NCBI GenBank assembly: GCA_039184335.1
Contig: JBCDBD010000010.1
Span: 1-64,000, forward strand
DNA: 64,000 bases
Direction of reading: 5' to 3'
Source of the DNA: JBCDBD01 sp039184335
Lineage (GTDB): Bacteria > Bacteroidota > Bacteroidia > Flavobacteriales > Flavobacteriaceae
Under the pieces are notes generated by a model. It was not told the DNA's origin and did no database searches. It saw nothing but the letters and a program-made list of their open reading frames with translations. Position 1 is the stretch's first letter. Every line of letters begins with the position of its first letter. Shown one piece after another: positions 7,550 through 17,497 of the stretch. Both the position numbers and the translations under genes were made by a program.

Positions 7550-8926
7550 ATGGAAAGTATCAATGATTTTTTGGTCAAAGCGATTTCAGGCACTGAATGG
7601 CCGATGTTCGTTTTATTGATCGGAGGAGGTCTTTTTTTGGTTTTTTATTCCAAATTGCTGCCCTATCGATTTTTTGGGCATGCCATTGCCATAACAGCCG
7701 GTAAATATGATGACAAAAATGCCAAGGGAGATGTAAGCTCCCTACAGGCGCTTTCTGCCGCTGTGGCCGCCACGGTTGGTCTGGGTAATATTTCAGGGGT
7801 GGCGATCGCCATTCATGATGGTGGACCCGGTGTGGTCTTTTGGATCTGGATGACCGCCTTGATCGGTATGTGCATCAAATTCTACTCCTGTAGCTTGTCC
7901 ATTATGTTTCGGGGGCAAGATTCAGAGGGCAGGTTGCAGGGTGGCCCCATGTTCTACATCACAAAGGGGTTGGGTCAAAGAGCAAGGCCCTTGGCCATCT
8001 TTTTTAGTCTTGCTGGCCTATTTGGGTTTTTGGGGGTGTTTACCGCCAATCAATTTACAGAGACATTTATGGGAGTTGTGCAACCTGAAGAAAGCATTGT
8101 CGCTTTAGGGGGTAACGACCAAGATCCCTTGTTCAATTGGAAGTTGTTGGTAGGGTTTTTTTTGGCAGTCATTTCGTCATTTGTCATTTTCGGCGGATTG
8201 ACCAAAATTGCCAAGGTGGCCACCACCATTGTACCTTTTATGGTGTTGGTGTACCTAGTTGCCGTAGTCATGGTCATGTTTGCCAATGCGTCCCAAGTTT
8301 GGCCCTCTCTAAAATTGATCCTGGGCGAAGCCTGGAATTTGAAAACAGGGGTAACCGGTGGTTTTTGGGGTTTGGTCATCATCGGTGTACGTAGGGCCAT
8401 GTTCTCCAATGAGGCTGGTTTGGGGTCCGCCCCCATGTACCATGGCCAGTCCAAAAATGATGAACCTATTCGCGAAGGGCTGGTGGCCATGTTGGGCCCT
8501 TTCATTGATACGATTTTGGTGTGTACGTTTACGGCGATTGTGTTGATCTTAAGTGGGGCTTATCTACAAGAAGGTAGCGGTATCGTGATGACACTAAATG
8601 CGTTCAACACTTCTTTGGGAAGTTGGGGAGGCGTCTTGTTAATGGTCATTGTTTCTGCATTTGCACTCTCTACCTTATTTACTTATTCCTATTATGGGGT
8701 AAAGAGCCTTTCGTTCTTGACAAATGCTAAAATCGGCCGATTGTACAATGTATATTTTGTTGTCATGATCGTTTTCGCAGCCGTGGCTTCTTTGGAACTG
8801 GTAAAGAACCTGATCGATCTTTCCTATGCATTGATGGTGATCCCAAATATGATTGCCGTACTCTTATTGGCTCCTAAAGTAAACAAGGCGGCTAAAACGT
8901 ATTTTTCAAAGCTTAAGGATTCCTAG
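7550..8926 (+). CDS. Alanine/glycine:cation symporter (AGCS family)
   Basis: 458 residues, a polytopic inner-membrane transporter of the AGCS family that imports alanine or glycine with sodium. Family signatures are visible: the GDVSSLQALSAAVAATVGLG stretch and NISGVA directly after it, LQGGPMFYITKGLG, and FSNEAGLGSAPMYHGQSK. About ten hydrophobic segments span the protein and the length fits the family. It stands alone; its 3' end overlaps that of the convergent CHAT gene by 14 bases. The 265 bases before it hold no gene I can see. Exact substrate preference cannot be read from the sequence. Confidence 0.93.
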   Translation: MESINDFLVKAISGTEWPMFVLLIGGGLFLVFYSKLLPYRFFGHAIAITAGKYDDKNAKGDVSSLQALSAAVAATVGLGNISGVAIAIHDGGPGVVFWIWMTALIGMCIKFYSCSLSIMFRGQDSEGRLQGGPMFYITKGLGQRARPLAIFFSLAGLFGFLGVFTANQFTETFMGVVQPEESIVALGGNDQDPLFNWKLLVGFFLAVISSFVIFGGLTKIAKVATTIVPFMVLVYLVAVVMVMFANASQVWPSLKLILGEAWNLKTGVTGGFWGLVIIGVRRAMFSNEAGLGSAPMYHGQSKNDEPIREGLVAMLGPFIDTILVCTFTAIVLILSGAYLQEGSGIVMTLNAFNTSLGSWGGVLLMVIVSAFALSTLFTYSYYGVKSLSFLTNAKIGRLYNVYFVVMIVFAAVASLELVKNLIDLSYALMVIPNMIAVLLLAPKVNKAAKTYFSKLKDS

Positions 8927-11396
8927 CCCAAGGCCTGAAATAGACCAAAAGTAGCAGCAAAAGAATCCCGGCTATTATCCAATACCCCCAATGGCCATTT
9001 CGGGATAGCTCAATGGGTGCGGTATCGCCCATTAAAACCAAACCTGCCCAGTACTGCGGGTGTAAGGTTCTGCCTTCAGCATTTTGGAGATAGTCCAATT
9101 TGGCAAGTCGCAAGGCTTCGTCTTTAGGCTTTTCATCCTCTAAATATTCATAGAAGTACTCTAAAATTTGAGAGCTGGATTGCTCGTCAATTTGCCATAA
9201 ACTGGTTAAAATACTTTCACTGCCCGCATAATTAAAGGCGTGGGCCAATGAAATCATGCCTTCGCCTGGTTGAAAGCTTGGTTTTCCGGTTTCACATGCC
9301 GTCAGAATGGCCAAATTGGAGCTCAAATTCTGGTTGTAGATTTCATAGGTATACAGATAGTTGTCGTTAATAGAAGTTGAGTCAGAAATGTTTTTAGCAA
9401 AAACCAATCGTGAAAGTTCTGGGTTAACGTTGTTGGATTCGGCATGCGTGCCGATATGAATAATTTTATGTTCCTTGGCGTTTTTGGTGAACAACTGCTT
9501 GGAGGCCTTTTCATTCAAATAATAGTTACCACTAAAACGTTTCCCAAATTTTTCGGCGGTTTCAGAGCTAAAGGGTTGGGGTAAGACCGAAAGATAAGAC
9601 TTGTCCAGGTCGATTGAATCGTGAATTGCGGTTTGATAATTCGATTTCATTTGTGAATTGAACTCTGGGGCAAAAGCAACAAAGTCCCTCTCAAATTTCA
9701 AAAGTTGCCGTTCGCTATTGTGCAATAACAAGCTATAGTTATAAGAAATCGTATGGTCGGATAATAGTGCCTTGGTTCCTAAATCTTCAAAGGATCGAAT
9801 TTCTCCCTCGGTCAGTAGATCAAAATTTAGGTTGAATAGGGGGCCGTCTGGAATGATGGTAACCCTTTTGGTCTTTATCTTATTTTTTAGGGGTTTCCAG
9901 AGATAATGGTAAAGTGTATTCAAAACAGGTTGAAGTTCATGGGCTCTTTTTTGATAGTCCATGAGTTTTTCGTTGTACAACCCAAGATTTAAATAAGGCA
10001 AGGGGATAATAGCATTTTCGGTATCTGAAAGAATCAGGGCGTACAACCTTTTTTCTATAAAAAGGTATCGTACAACGGTTTCACCGCGCAGGATAAAATT
10101 ATTCAAATCGCCTATTTTTTGTTCTATTGAGGCATACTTGAGTTTGAAATATTTTGGGGAGGTCACTTTTAAGGTGTCTAGAAAAGACAACCATTTTCGC
10201 TCTGCGTCTGTAAATTCCTTTGGACTAAAAGATGGATTGACGAGCGCCTTTTCCAAATTGGCCTTTAAAAGTTTTTCTTCAGTGGATACAGAATCGGAAA
10301 TTTTTTTGAACTTGATATTTTCAACCGTATGAAGCCTTTTTCGAATTTTGCTGTAGAGTACCGACTCATGCAGTTGAATCAATCGGATTAAATGGGCTTC
10401 ATCTTTGGTCTTTTGAAACAAGTCAAGTTGTAATTGTTTGCCAAAACTGAAGAATAAGGCATAATATTCAAAAAGGGCACTAATGTTTTCGGGTTCAAAT
10501 AGAATGGATTTGTTCTTATTTAATAGGTTAAGACCGTCATCCATTTGTTTGGACAGTCCCAAAAGAAATGGAACATCCTTCTTGGTGTTCAAAAAGTATT
10601 TTGACTTTACATTGATCCAAATGAGATAGGGAACTATCTTTTCTACATGCACTTGATATTTTATATGACCCTTCCCGTAAAACTTATCGTAAAACAATTC
10701 AAGGGCGGCTTCGCTGAACGCTAAGCCTTTTTTGTAGTTGCCAAAGCCGAAATACATATTGGCAATGTTTCTTAATGCCTTTAAGTGAATGTAGGTATTC
10801 ATGTGAGATTTGGATTGTGCAGCGCTAAGGGCCAGATGGGCATATTCAAAGGCGTATTTCGGTCCGAAATGGAAGGCATGGAACCTTGACATTTCGGTAA
10901 GCACATCAATATAAAACTTGCTTTTTACCAGACCTTTGTCTTTTTGGGCCAGGTCAAGGAAGTCTTGATAAAACTGATCTGCCTCCCTTGTCAGATTCAG
11001 GTATTCATTGATTTTTGCATTGGCAAATGCCACCGAGGGCTTTACCGCTTCATACTTTTTAGGGTGATCTCTCGTTAATCTGGACACCTGTTCCATATGA
11101 TCGCCCGCCAATTTCAATTTATTGGAGTGGGCCGCAACTTGCGCCATTTTGATTAGAGAGCGTATAATAAGAATGTCATCTTTTTGGAGGACCTTGGTTT
11201 TTCTTTTAAGTGCTAGTTCATAAAGTTTGTACGAGGTATTGAAATCATTGAGCACGAGATACTGTTCGGCAAGGGTTTCAATGCTATCTGCCATTTTGAG
11301 GGCTGCCAAATCGATGGTTTGGTCATTCTGTGAGAAGTTGGGATGTAGAAAGGCCGATGATATACTAAGAAAAATTCCGGTTACTAATTTCTTCAT
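8913..11396 (-). CDS. CHAT-domain (caspase-like) protein with TPR-type N-terminus
   Basis: 827 residues from ATG 11396, which gives a clean signal peptide (KKLVTGIFLSISSAFL); an in-frame start at 11414 would overlap the upstream gene. After the signal come helical repeats of TPR character to about residue 400, then a CHAT protease domain with H651 in HIGTHAES and C701 in LTACETG, the caspase-type dyad. A hydrophobic segment near the end (GYWIIAGILLLLLLVYF) followed by Arg residues should anchor it. It is last in an operon led by an ECF sigma factor. Export means the domain faces outside the cytoplasm. Substrate unknown. Confidence 0.87.
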   Translation of the reverse strand: MKKLVTGIFLSISSAFLHPNFSQNDQTIDLAALKMADSIETLAEQYLVLNDFNTSYKLYELALKRKTKVLQKDDILIIRSLIKMAQVAAHSNKLKLAGDHMEQVSRLTRDHPKKYEAVKPSVAFANAKINEYLNLTREADQFYQDFLDLAQKDKGLVKSKFYIDVLTEMSRFHAFHFGPKYAFEYAHLALSAAQSKSHMNTYIHLKALRNIANMYFGFGNYKKGLAFSEAALELFYDKFYGKGHIKYQVHVEKIVPYLIWINVKSKYFLNTKKDVPFLLGLSKQMDDGLNLLNKNKSILFEPENISALFEYYALFFSFGKQLQLDLFQKTKDEAHLIRLIQLHESVLYSKIRKRLHTVENIKFKKISDSVSTEEKLLKANLEKALVNPSFSPKEFTDAERKWLSFLDTLKVTSPKYFKLKYASIEQKIGDLNNFILRGETVVRYLFIEKRLYALILSDTENAIIPLPYLNLGLYNEKLMDYQKRAHELQPVLNTLYHYLWKPLKNKIKTKRVTIIPDGPLFNLNFDLLTEGEIRSFEDLGTKALLSDHTISYNYSLLLHNSERQLLKFERDFVAFAPEFNSQMKSNYQTAIHDSIDLDKSYLSVLPQPFSSETAEKFGKRFSGNYYLNEKASKQLFTKNAKEHKIIHIGTHAESNNVNPELSRLVFAKNISDSTSINDNYLYTYEIYNQNLSSNLAILTACETGKPSFQPGEGMISLAHAFNYAGSESILTSLWQIDEQSSSQILEYFYEYLEDEKPKDEALRLAKLDYLQNAEGRTLHPQYWAGLVLMGDTAPIELSRNGHWGYWIIAGILLLLLLVYFRPWARNP

Positions 11397-11406
11397 GAAT
11401 TGGGGT

Positions 11407-11961
11407 TTAGTCAAACGTTACGCTGGCCAAAATAGTTTCAATGAGAGGTAGTCTATCATCATACATTTCCTTATAGGTCGTAATACAAATAAGCCGGAGT
11501 TTGTTGTTTACTTTGCCATAAAGGCCTTGGCCAAGAAAAATCTGCTCACCATAACGCGTAGTGGTCAGGATAAAATCGTCTTTCAACCGATAGGAATGCT
11601 GCAGATTTAACTGTTTTTGATCTTCTATCAACAACGACATTAGTTCTTCAATGGTGTCTACCTCATAATCCGAAATTGACAGCACCGTTTGAGGTTCTGT
11701 GGGATTTGAAGCTTGGCCAACAAGGCTTGGCATGAATGGAAATGGGCGTCTATGGTAGACCCAATCTATGGGCATGGTAAACGGAATATCCTCCAATTGC
11801 ACCAATTGGATGTTTTTGGGCGAAACCAATGAATCCTTGGCTAGATGTTCTTGAATGGGTTCCGTCTTGGAATGCATTTTTTCTTTACACGACCCAAACA
11901 ACAACAAAGCGGCCACGGCCCACATTGAATAAAAGGACAAATTTGAAAGCGGCCTATTCAT
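11407..11961 (-). CDS. Lipoprotein in the sigma/CHAT operon
   Basis: 184 residues with an N-terminal hydrophobic stretch ending in a lipobox (LLLFGSC), so probably a lipid-anchored envelope protein. The rest is a single compact domain with no motif I recognise. It overlaps the TPR membrane protein gene upstream by eight bases and sits ten bases before the CHAT gene, so it belongs to the same transcript. Conserved position between a membrane TPR protein and an exported CHAT protease suggests it is a partner, inhibitor or substrate of the protease; that is inference from context alone. Confidence 0.7.
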   Translation of the reverse strand: MNRPLSNLSFYSMWAVAALLLFGSCKEKMHSKTEPIQEHLAKDSLVSPKNIQLVQLEDIPFTMPIDWVYHRRPFPFMPSLVGQASNPTEPQTVLSISDYEVDTIEELMSLLIEDQKQLNLQHSYRLKDDFILTTTRYGEQIFLGQGLYGKVNNKLRLICITTYKEMYDDRLPLIETILASVTFD

Positions 11962-12682
11962 CCTGAAGTTCTTGCAATAGTTGCTTGGCCTTTTTACCGC
12001 TGCTTCTTGCCAGGTTTTTTTGGGCCTTTGAAATTTCCCCAGAATTTAGGTAGGCCATGCCTAGAAATAAATTGCTTTCTTCTAAAAAAACAGAGGTCTT
12101 TAAACGGTGCACTTCCTGTAAATACGCTATGGCTTTCTTATGGTTTCGAAGCGCCAGATGCGACACCCCCAAAAAATAGTTCAGGGTGTCGTTAGCAGGT
12201 TTTTCTTTGAGCAATTTCTCCCACTTTGCAATGGCAATGGCAAAGTTGCCCTGCTTGTAATCAACCATGGCCTCATAAAAATGATAGTTGTCATTGGGTC
12301 CCATAACAGTGGGTAAGCCCGGGTCTGGGGAGAAGTATTTATTGAAAAGGCGTTCGTTTTGATTGGGTCGATTTAAAAACCAAATACCCAATGCTACCAA
12401 CAGGGCAATGCCCGCAGCAATCCTATAAAAATTGAAGTTGTACTTTTTGTCTGTACCTGGCGTTTTGACACCTTCGTGAAACTTGTTTATCTGGGTTCTT
12501 AACCCTTCTTCCTCTACGGCAATGTAAAGTGCCCTAAATTCCTCAAATTGATATTTCAGGGACTCATCCTGTTCAAGCTTTTGTAGAAATGTGGTTTCCT
12601 CTTCTTCCCCCATTTGGTTCATAAGGAAGTATTCAAATTCTTCCTGTAGTTCTTGGGAAATGTAAGGGCGGGGCTTATCCAT
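11954..12682 (-). CDS. Membrane protein with TPR repeats, putative anti-sigma factor
   Basis: 242 residues from ATG 12682, overlapping the sigma gene by eight bases; an upstream ATG at 12697 is possible. A cytoplasmic acidic N-terminal region of about 85 residues is followed by one membrane helix (IAAGIALLVALGIWFL) and then a periplasmic part with two to three TPR-like repeats (YHFYEAMVDYKQGNFAIAIA, then LNYFLGVSHLALRNHKKAIA). The layout of a cytoplasmic head, one membrane pass and outside repeats, directly after an ECF sigma gene, is what an anti-sigma factor would have. No classical zinc anti-sigma motif is seen, so the role is inferred. Confidence 0.72.
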   Translation of the reverse strand: MDKPRPYISQELQEEFEYFLMNQMGEEEETTFLQKLEQDESLKYQFEEFRALYIAVEEEGLRTQINKFHEGVKTPGTDKKYNFNFYRIAAGIALLVALGIWFLNRPNQNERLFNKYFSPDPGLPTVMGPNDNYHFYEAMVDYKQGNFAIAIAKWEKLLKEKPANDTLNYFLGVSHLALRNHKKAIAYLQEVHRLKTSVFLEESNLFLGMAYLNSGEISKAQKNLARSSGKKAKQLLQELQDE

Positions 12683-13241
12683 TTTTTTTGAGTTCATAAC
12701 TTAAGGCACGGAGCTTTTCCATGCATCTGTATTTTTGGTTCCGCGCTGATGCCGGTGATAGGTTTATTTTTTTGGAGATTTCCTCCATGGATTTTCGTTC
12801 AAAGTAGAAAAGATTCAATAGCGACCGGCAATTGTGCTTTAGGCCTTTTAAGGCATTGCGGATCGCGATGAGTTGTGCTTCCTTTTCATCTTTTTTCTCC
12901 CCTTCCTCAGAAACTAAGCTGAGCTGTGAAAAACTATCAATAGCCATGGTTTTCATAGTATTGGAAGAACGGAGATGGTCAATCCATTTATTTTTAGCTA
13001 TAGTGAAAAGATAGCCCTCCACATTGCTGTTTGGGGCAAGTTTATCTTCCTTGATATTGCGCCAGCATGAAATGAAAGCCTCTTGGAATACATCCTTAGC
13101 CTGCACTTCAGCACCACTGTTGTTGAGTACGTACGTTCTGAATTTGGGGAATATATTTTGATATACCTTTTGCATCACGTTTTCATCATTGTTTTTAAAA
13201 GCGGTGGTCAGTTGGTCAGTATTTTTTGGAATTTTCCCCAT
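12675..13241 (-). CDS. ECF RNA polymerase sigma factor
   Basis: 188 residues from ATG 13241 (an ATG at 13250 is also in frame). Region 2 is seen in AKDVFQEAFISCWRNIK and region 2.4 in EGYLFTIAKNKWIDHLR; region 4 is a helix-turn-helix with FERKSMEEISKKINLSPASA. It heads an overlapping operon with a membrane TPR protein, a lipoprotein and a CHAT protease, so it very likely controls that operon, with the next gene product as its brake. Size and layout are normal for Bacteroidota ECF factors. What signal releases it is unknown. Confidence 0.9.
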   Translation of the reverse strand: MGKIPKNTDQLTTAFKNNDENVMQKVYQNIFPKFRTYVLNNSGAEVQAKDVFQEAFISCWRNIKEDKLAPNSNVEGYLFTIAKNKWIDHLRSSNTMKTMAIDSFSQLSLVSEEGEKKDEKEAQLIAIRNALKGLKHNCRSLLNLFYFERKSMEEISKKINLSPASARNQKYRCMEKLRALSYELKKNG

Positions 13242-13311
13242 ACGTGGCAAGAAAGCATAGGGAATTTACCGATTTTCGTTTATTATTTGTTCTTTATGGG
13301 GTGTCAACCTT

Positions 13312-13340
13312 AAAAAAAGACCATTTGCGGTATGGCCTTT
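13312..13340 (-). terminator. Terminator after the large lipoprotein gene
   Basis: On the minus strand AAGGCCAT and ATGGTCTT pair around a seven-base loop and run into seven T residues, 13 bases past the stop of the 879-residue lipoprotein gene. Confidence 0.7.
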
Positions 13341-13352
13341 GACCATGCCTTG

Positions 13353-15992
13353 TCAATTGGTCCCTGATTTTAATTTTATTTTTACCTGGGCGTAACCATC
13401 TGTTGCCCCATAAGTTCCGGTCACACTATCGTACCATTCAGAGAAACTACTGCCACATTCTTTTGGTCCTAAACTACCTCTAGATGCCGATTGTAAATTC
13501 CATACATAGAACTCTTTCTCGGGATCATCTTCGTTAGCATCACCATCTTCGTCAGCTTCATCACTGTTCGCATCAATCGGATTTCCATTTTCATCAACCT
13601 TAATGGATTCAATTTCTCGTTCATCCGTTCCGCCTACGGTCCAGGAAACTTTGTCCCCTTCGAAACCACTATAGGCTGAACGTAAGGGATTAAAAAACCG
13701 CAAAACAGTAACCGTATACGATTCGGCATTGGGTTCGGGCTCAATTAGCCATCTTGTGCCTGCAGAGGTTGCACATCTACCATCTTCAGTTTGGGCAGGA
13801 GGATTCCCCCAAACATTATAGGTGATATATTTATAGATATATCGGTCGTCATTTTCAATGATTATCGTTGTTTCCAATTCAGCGATAAGTTCTTTATCAT
13901 CGCCATCAGAATCTTCTAAATACACCTTTGCATATATAATTTCTTCACCTCTTTCAACTTCGTTGTCAAAACTTTGGTAAGTAACACTGCTATTATTTCT
14001 TGTTGTTGTGCTGAGATTTGATCCTTCAAATTTTCCATAACTACCATTTGTATTCCATACAATTTGAAAATTTTCTCCATCCAAGAGATAACCTAATTCT
14101 TCTGAGTTTTCTATTCGTCGTCCATTAATGTCAACCACAGATAGTTTTAGGTTATCATCACCATCAATAATGACATTGTCCGGACTTATTTGCATATCAT
14201 TAGCGCGAATATTTACCTCCGAAGAATCTCTACCAACTAAAGCGTCACCTTTAAACACTTCTAAATAAATCTTATCTTTTGCGCCTTCTGGTAGATTGTC
14301 ATTACGGAATGCCTTGTAAGACGTTAAACCATCGACTCTATCATCTATCACATCATCTTGGAACTCACCAAAATTTCCAGATGTACTCCATTTAAATACA
14401 TATTCATTGGGGCTTATTTGCTCGTCATCTAAAATATTAGCAGAAACTTTGAATAAATCACCTTGTGCTACATTTCCTATTTTTGGGTTTATTTTAACAT
14501 TACTTCTTGTTACTGTTATTTCAAAAGTTTCAAGTTCATTGGCATTTTTAATATGATCAATAATTCTGTAAGCATCTGTAGTAAGTACAAAAGCATTGAC
14601 TATGGTCAAAACGGCAGCTGCTTTTTCTGCCAATTTCACTGGGTTTATGTTATAAACACCATTCTTGTTAAATATTTTTACGACATTTTCCCAGAATGTT
14701 TCAGTGCCAATTCCAGCATCCAATACAGCTTTTAAGAATTCAGATGCGGCGGTTTTATAATCTCCGTCATCCAATGCATCAATGACATTGGGACTCCCTC
14801 CAACTATAACATTTGCCGCTTCGATTAAAGGCCCTATTTCGAAACTCTTACTTGTGTCAATTATATCGGCAGTACTTATTGTTGTAGAAATTATCGGAAT
14901 AACAAAATCTAACAATACTGTTTCTATTTTAAGCTTTAAAAGCGCATCTATTTCGTCATTAGTAGAGTTTAAAGTTTTCCGGAGTGCACCGGGCCCTATG
15001 ATTCTTATTTTATATCTCGCTGCTATCTCTTCATCGGAAAGTGCTAGGTTCGTAGGTCCATTCAAACTAAATCCATAGTTTAATCCATTCCCAAAAACAA
15101 GATCCCTAATTGTACCTTGGGCAGATGTTGCGCCAAGTGTTGGCGATATAACGTTAGTCGCATCTGCCTTATCATTCCTTGAAATGAACTCTTTAAGAGT
15201 TACAAATTGGCTTTGACCTTCTTTTTTTACCGCTGTTTTATAAAAAAAAGCTTTAGCCCTTCTTCGCCATTCATTAACAATTGTTGTGCTAAATGGGTCA
15301 CTCGCGTCTTGTATTACTCTTAAACCACTTTTTATACTATTGTCATCCAATAAAATTGAATTTTTAATGTCAATAGTTCTTCTATGATCTTCAAATTTCT
15401 TTATAGTTTCTAAAGTCCAGTCTATTTTGGAAGAATTTGAAATCCCAATACCGTCTTGTACAAACAATTTTTCCAAAGCATTTAAACTAGAGACAAAGGC
15501 TTCATCCTGCGTAATTTCGTTGAAATAAATGTTTCTTATTTCTTCTGTAAGAAATACAATTCCAAGACCATAAAACAAGGTTGAAACAGCCGTAGACTCA
15601 ATACTTAGCTTTTTTTGCTCATTACTTAAAAAACCGGTCAATAAAATTTCTTCGTTTTCGTTGATTAAATAAACAAAAGTCTTCTTTTTTTCAAATAAAG
15701 GTAATGTTGCAGTGCCACTTGCATCTACCTTAAATGTTTCTGCCAAACTCACTATTTCCGTTGTTGTTAAATCTATATTGGAGTCATCCGGTAAGGCAAC
15801 GCTTACCTCTACTTCTACTGGATTAAATTCACCTGTTGAATCCTCTCCGGGGTCATCATCCGTAGGGTTTGCATCATCTGTTACGGAGACGTCATCATCC
15901 ATCATTTGGGCCATGTCGTCAGAAGAACTGCATGCACAAATAAAGGTTGCCAGAGCGGTAAGTGCTACAAAAATTTTAAATGAGGTTTTCAT
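13353..15992 (-). CDS. Large surface-type lipoprotein, unknown function
   Basis: 879 residues with signal peptide and lipobox ending at a cysteine followed by Ser-Ser-Ser-Asp-Asp, then a highly acidic linker. Acid residues right after the lipobox act as a surface-export signal in Bacteroidota, so it may face outward. The middle is helical and hydrophobic in places (residues about 340-480); the later part looks like two Ig-like beta domains of similar pattern near residues 500-590 and 600-690, then an Asp/Glu-rich segment and a C-terminal beta region with cysteines. I recognise no family. By eye it is more AT-rich than its neighbours, which may mean later acquisition. A terminator follows. Confidence 0.75.
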   Translation of the reverse strand: MKTSFKIFVALTALATFICACSSSDDMAQMMDDDVSVTDDANPTDDDPGEDSTGEFNPVEVEVSVALPDDSNIDLTTTEIVSLAETFKVDASGTATLPLFEKKKTFVYLINENEEILLTGFLSNEQKKLSIESTAVSTLFYGLGIVFLTEEIRNIYFNEITQDEAFVSSLNALEKLFVQDGIGISNSSKIDWTLETIKKFEDHRRTIDIKNSILLDDNSIKSGLRVIQDASDPFSTTIVNEWRRRAKAFFYKTAVKKEGQSQFVTLKEFISRNDKADATNVISPTLGATSAQGTIRDLVFGNGLNYGFSLNGPTNLALSDEEIAARYKIRIIGPGALRKTLNSTNDEIDALLKLKIETVLLDFVIPIISTTISTADIIDTSKSFEIGPLIEAANVIVGGSPNVIDALDDGDYKTAASEFLKAVLDAGIGTETFWENVVKIFNKNGVYNINPVKLAEKAAAVLTIVNAFVLTTDAYRIIDHIKNANELETFEITVTRSNVKINPKIGNVAQGDLFKVSANILDDEQISPNEYVFKWSTSGNFGEFQDDVIDDRVDGLTSYKAFRNDNLPEGAKDKIYLEVFKGDALVGRDSSEVNIRANDMQISPDNVIIDGDDNLKLSVVDINGRRIENSEELGYLLDGENFQIVWNTNGSYGKFEGSNLSTTTRNNSSVTYQSFDNEVERGEEIIYAKVYLEDSDGDDKELIAELETTIIIENDDRYIYKYITYNVWGNPPAQTEDGRCATSAGTRWLIEPEPNAESYTVTVLRFFNPLRSAYSGFEGDKVSWTVGGTDEREIESIKVDENGNPIDANSDEADEDGDANEDDPEKEFYVWNLQSASRGSLGPKECGSSFSEWYDSVTGTYGATDGYAQVKIKLKSGTN

Positions 15993-16050
15993 ATTCGGTA
16001 CTTTTTTATGTTTTGGTTTTATGGGATATCGAAAGGAATAAAAAATGTCA

Positions 16051-17328
16051 TCAATTTTGGGGAACCACTTGTACCCAATCCCTGTTGTTTAGGTTGATAT
16101 CACCATTTGGCGTGTAGAACAAATCGTTGTTCTGCACAAGATTACCGTTGCCGTCCATCCAGTTTTGCTCTGAGAAAGCGTTTACTTGATAGGTTGTTCC
16201 GTCCAAGGGGTTATACACCGTTTCCTCTTCATTGATCATGTTCACAAAATTTCGGTGGGTTCTGTCGCTACCAGGGCCCAAATGCTTATTCATAAATGAG
16301 GCATAGTTGGCGTCTTGTGCTGCCCAAATACCCTGCATTTTTCGCTGATGTGCCTGAAACGCCGCATCCTTGTTACGCATATGTATTTGATGATCTCGTA
16401 TGGCTTGTTGTTGTCGCTGTCTGCTCAATTGGGCCACATACTGTTGCCATTGTAGATCTTCTTTGGTATTGACCAATGCATTTTCAAAGGCATCAACGGT
16501 CTTTTCAAAATGACCAGCATCTACAAAGGTGTAGTCCACACTATACATCCAGAGCGTCATGATATCTATGGTGCTAAGCGGCTGTTGCCTGTATATTTTG
16601 CCAATATTTACCAAGGCTTTTTGACCTTCGTCGTTTTCCCAAACTGTAGTTAAAAGTTCAGCTTGTACCTGTCCCTGCCCTTCCTTTTTAATTTTATTTT
16701 TCATGAAATTTTCAGATGTGGTAAGCCTAATGTTTTTGACATAGGCAAAGCCGCTCTTCTCCATTCTGGGCTGTACTTCCTCTTTAAGAATCTGTTGATT
16801 ACTAACCATGGGGCGATGCATTGAAGCGTATGTGGCCTTTTGCATAAATTGATAGGTCTGTGGATTCTGATACGAGATATTTATCCTAAATGGGGTGTTA
16901 AAAGATTTTAGATCATTGGGGCCACTGGTCTGAATCATAAAAACAGGAAGTTTTTGGTCTACTGTGTAACTGGGTTTGGATATCACCGTCCATGATGAAG
17001 GATAGGCAGTGCGTTGAACCACAAGCCCAGTGCGAGCATCGCGAAACTCGTGGGTCTTTAATCCGTTTTGGGATAAAGCGGGGCGGCTCCCATGGACAAT
17101 TGAAGTTCCAAATGCATCTTGCTGTACGTTTTGATGCTGTTCGCCGAAGCCTTCATTTATGTACCCGGATTTTTCGGGGATTTGATCCCAATGACCCTCG
17201 CTGTTCCTATCTTCAAGAAAACCGTAATCTTGTTCTTCATTGGCAGTAGGATCATCACCTTTGTTGGTGGTGATGCAAGAGACAAACAAAAAGGATGTGA
17301 TGATTATGGCCGCATGAAATAGTTTCAT
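16051..17328 (-). CDS. Hypothetical lipoprotein
   Basis: 425 residues beginning with a signal peptide and lipobox (IITSFLFVSC), so a lipid-anchored envelope protein. A polar Gly/Asn/Gln-rich stretch follows, then a mixed alpha/beta domain near residues 110-290 and a strongly Gln/Arg-rich helix near residues 290-340 (with RQRQQQAIRDHQIHMRN). The C-terminal 90 residues include NPLDGTTYQVNAFSEQNWMD. I do not recognise the family or a catalytic motif. It lies 58 bases upstream of the large lipoprotein gene on the same strand and might share its transcript; on its other side it is divergent from era. Confidence 0.7.
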   Translation of the reverse strand: MKLFHAAIIITSFLFVSCITTNKGDDPTANEEQDYGFLEDRNSEGHWDQIPEKSGYINEGFGEQHQNVQQDAFGTSIVHGSRPALSQNGLKTHEFRDARTGLVVQRTAYPSSWTVISKPSYTVDQKLPVFMIQTSGPNDLKSFNTPFRINISYQNPQTYQFMQKATYASMHRPMVSNQQILKEEVQPRMEKSGFAYVKNIRLTTSENFMKNKIKKEGQGQVQAELLTTVWENDEGQKALVNIGKIYRQQPLSTIDIMTLWMYSVDYTFVDAGHFEKTVDAFENALVNTKEDLQWQQYVAQLSRQRQQQAIRDHQIHMRNKDAAFQAHQRKMQGIWAAQDANYASFMNKHLGPGSDRTHRNFVNMINEEETVYNPLDGTTYQVNAFSEQNWMDGNGNLVQNNDLFYTPNGDINLNNRDWVQVVPQN

Positions 17329-17497
17329 TGTACAAGTTTTTGGTGTTTACCTACCTATCGTTGCGAAAGTAAAATGTCATCACTTTTTCCGAATTCCGTA
17401 GCAAATGAAAGTGTCACAATGGTTTTTCGTGAACCACAAGGGCGGTTTTGATGTAATCGGTCAATTCAACCCTTTTTTTGTTCGTAGTTTTGTGGAC

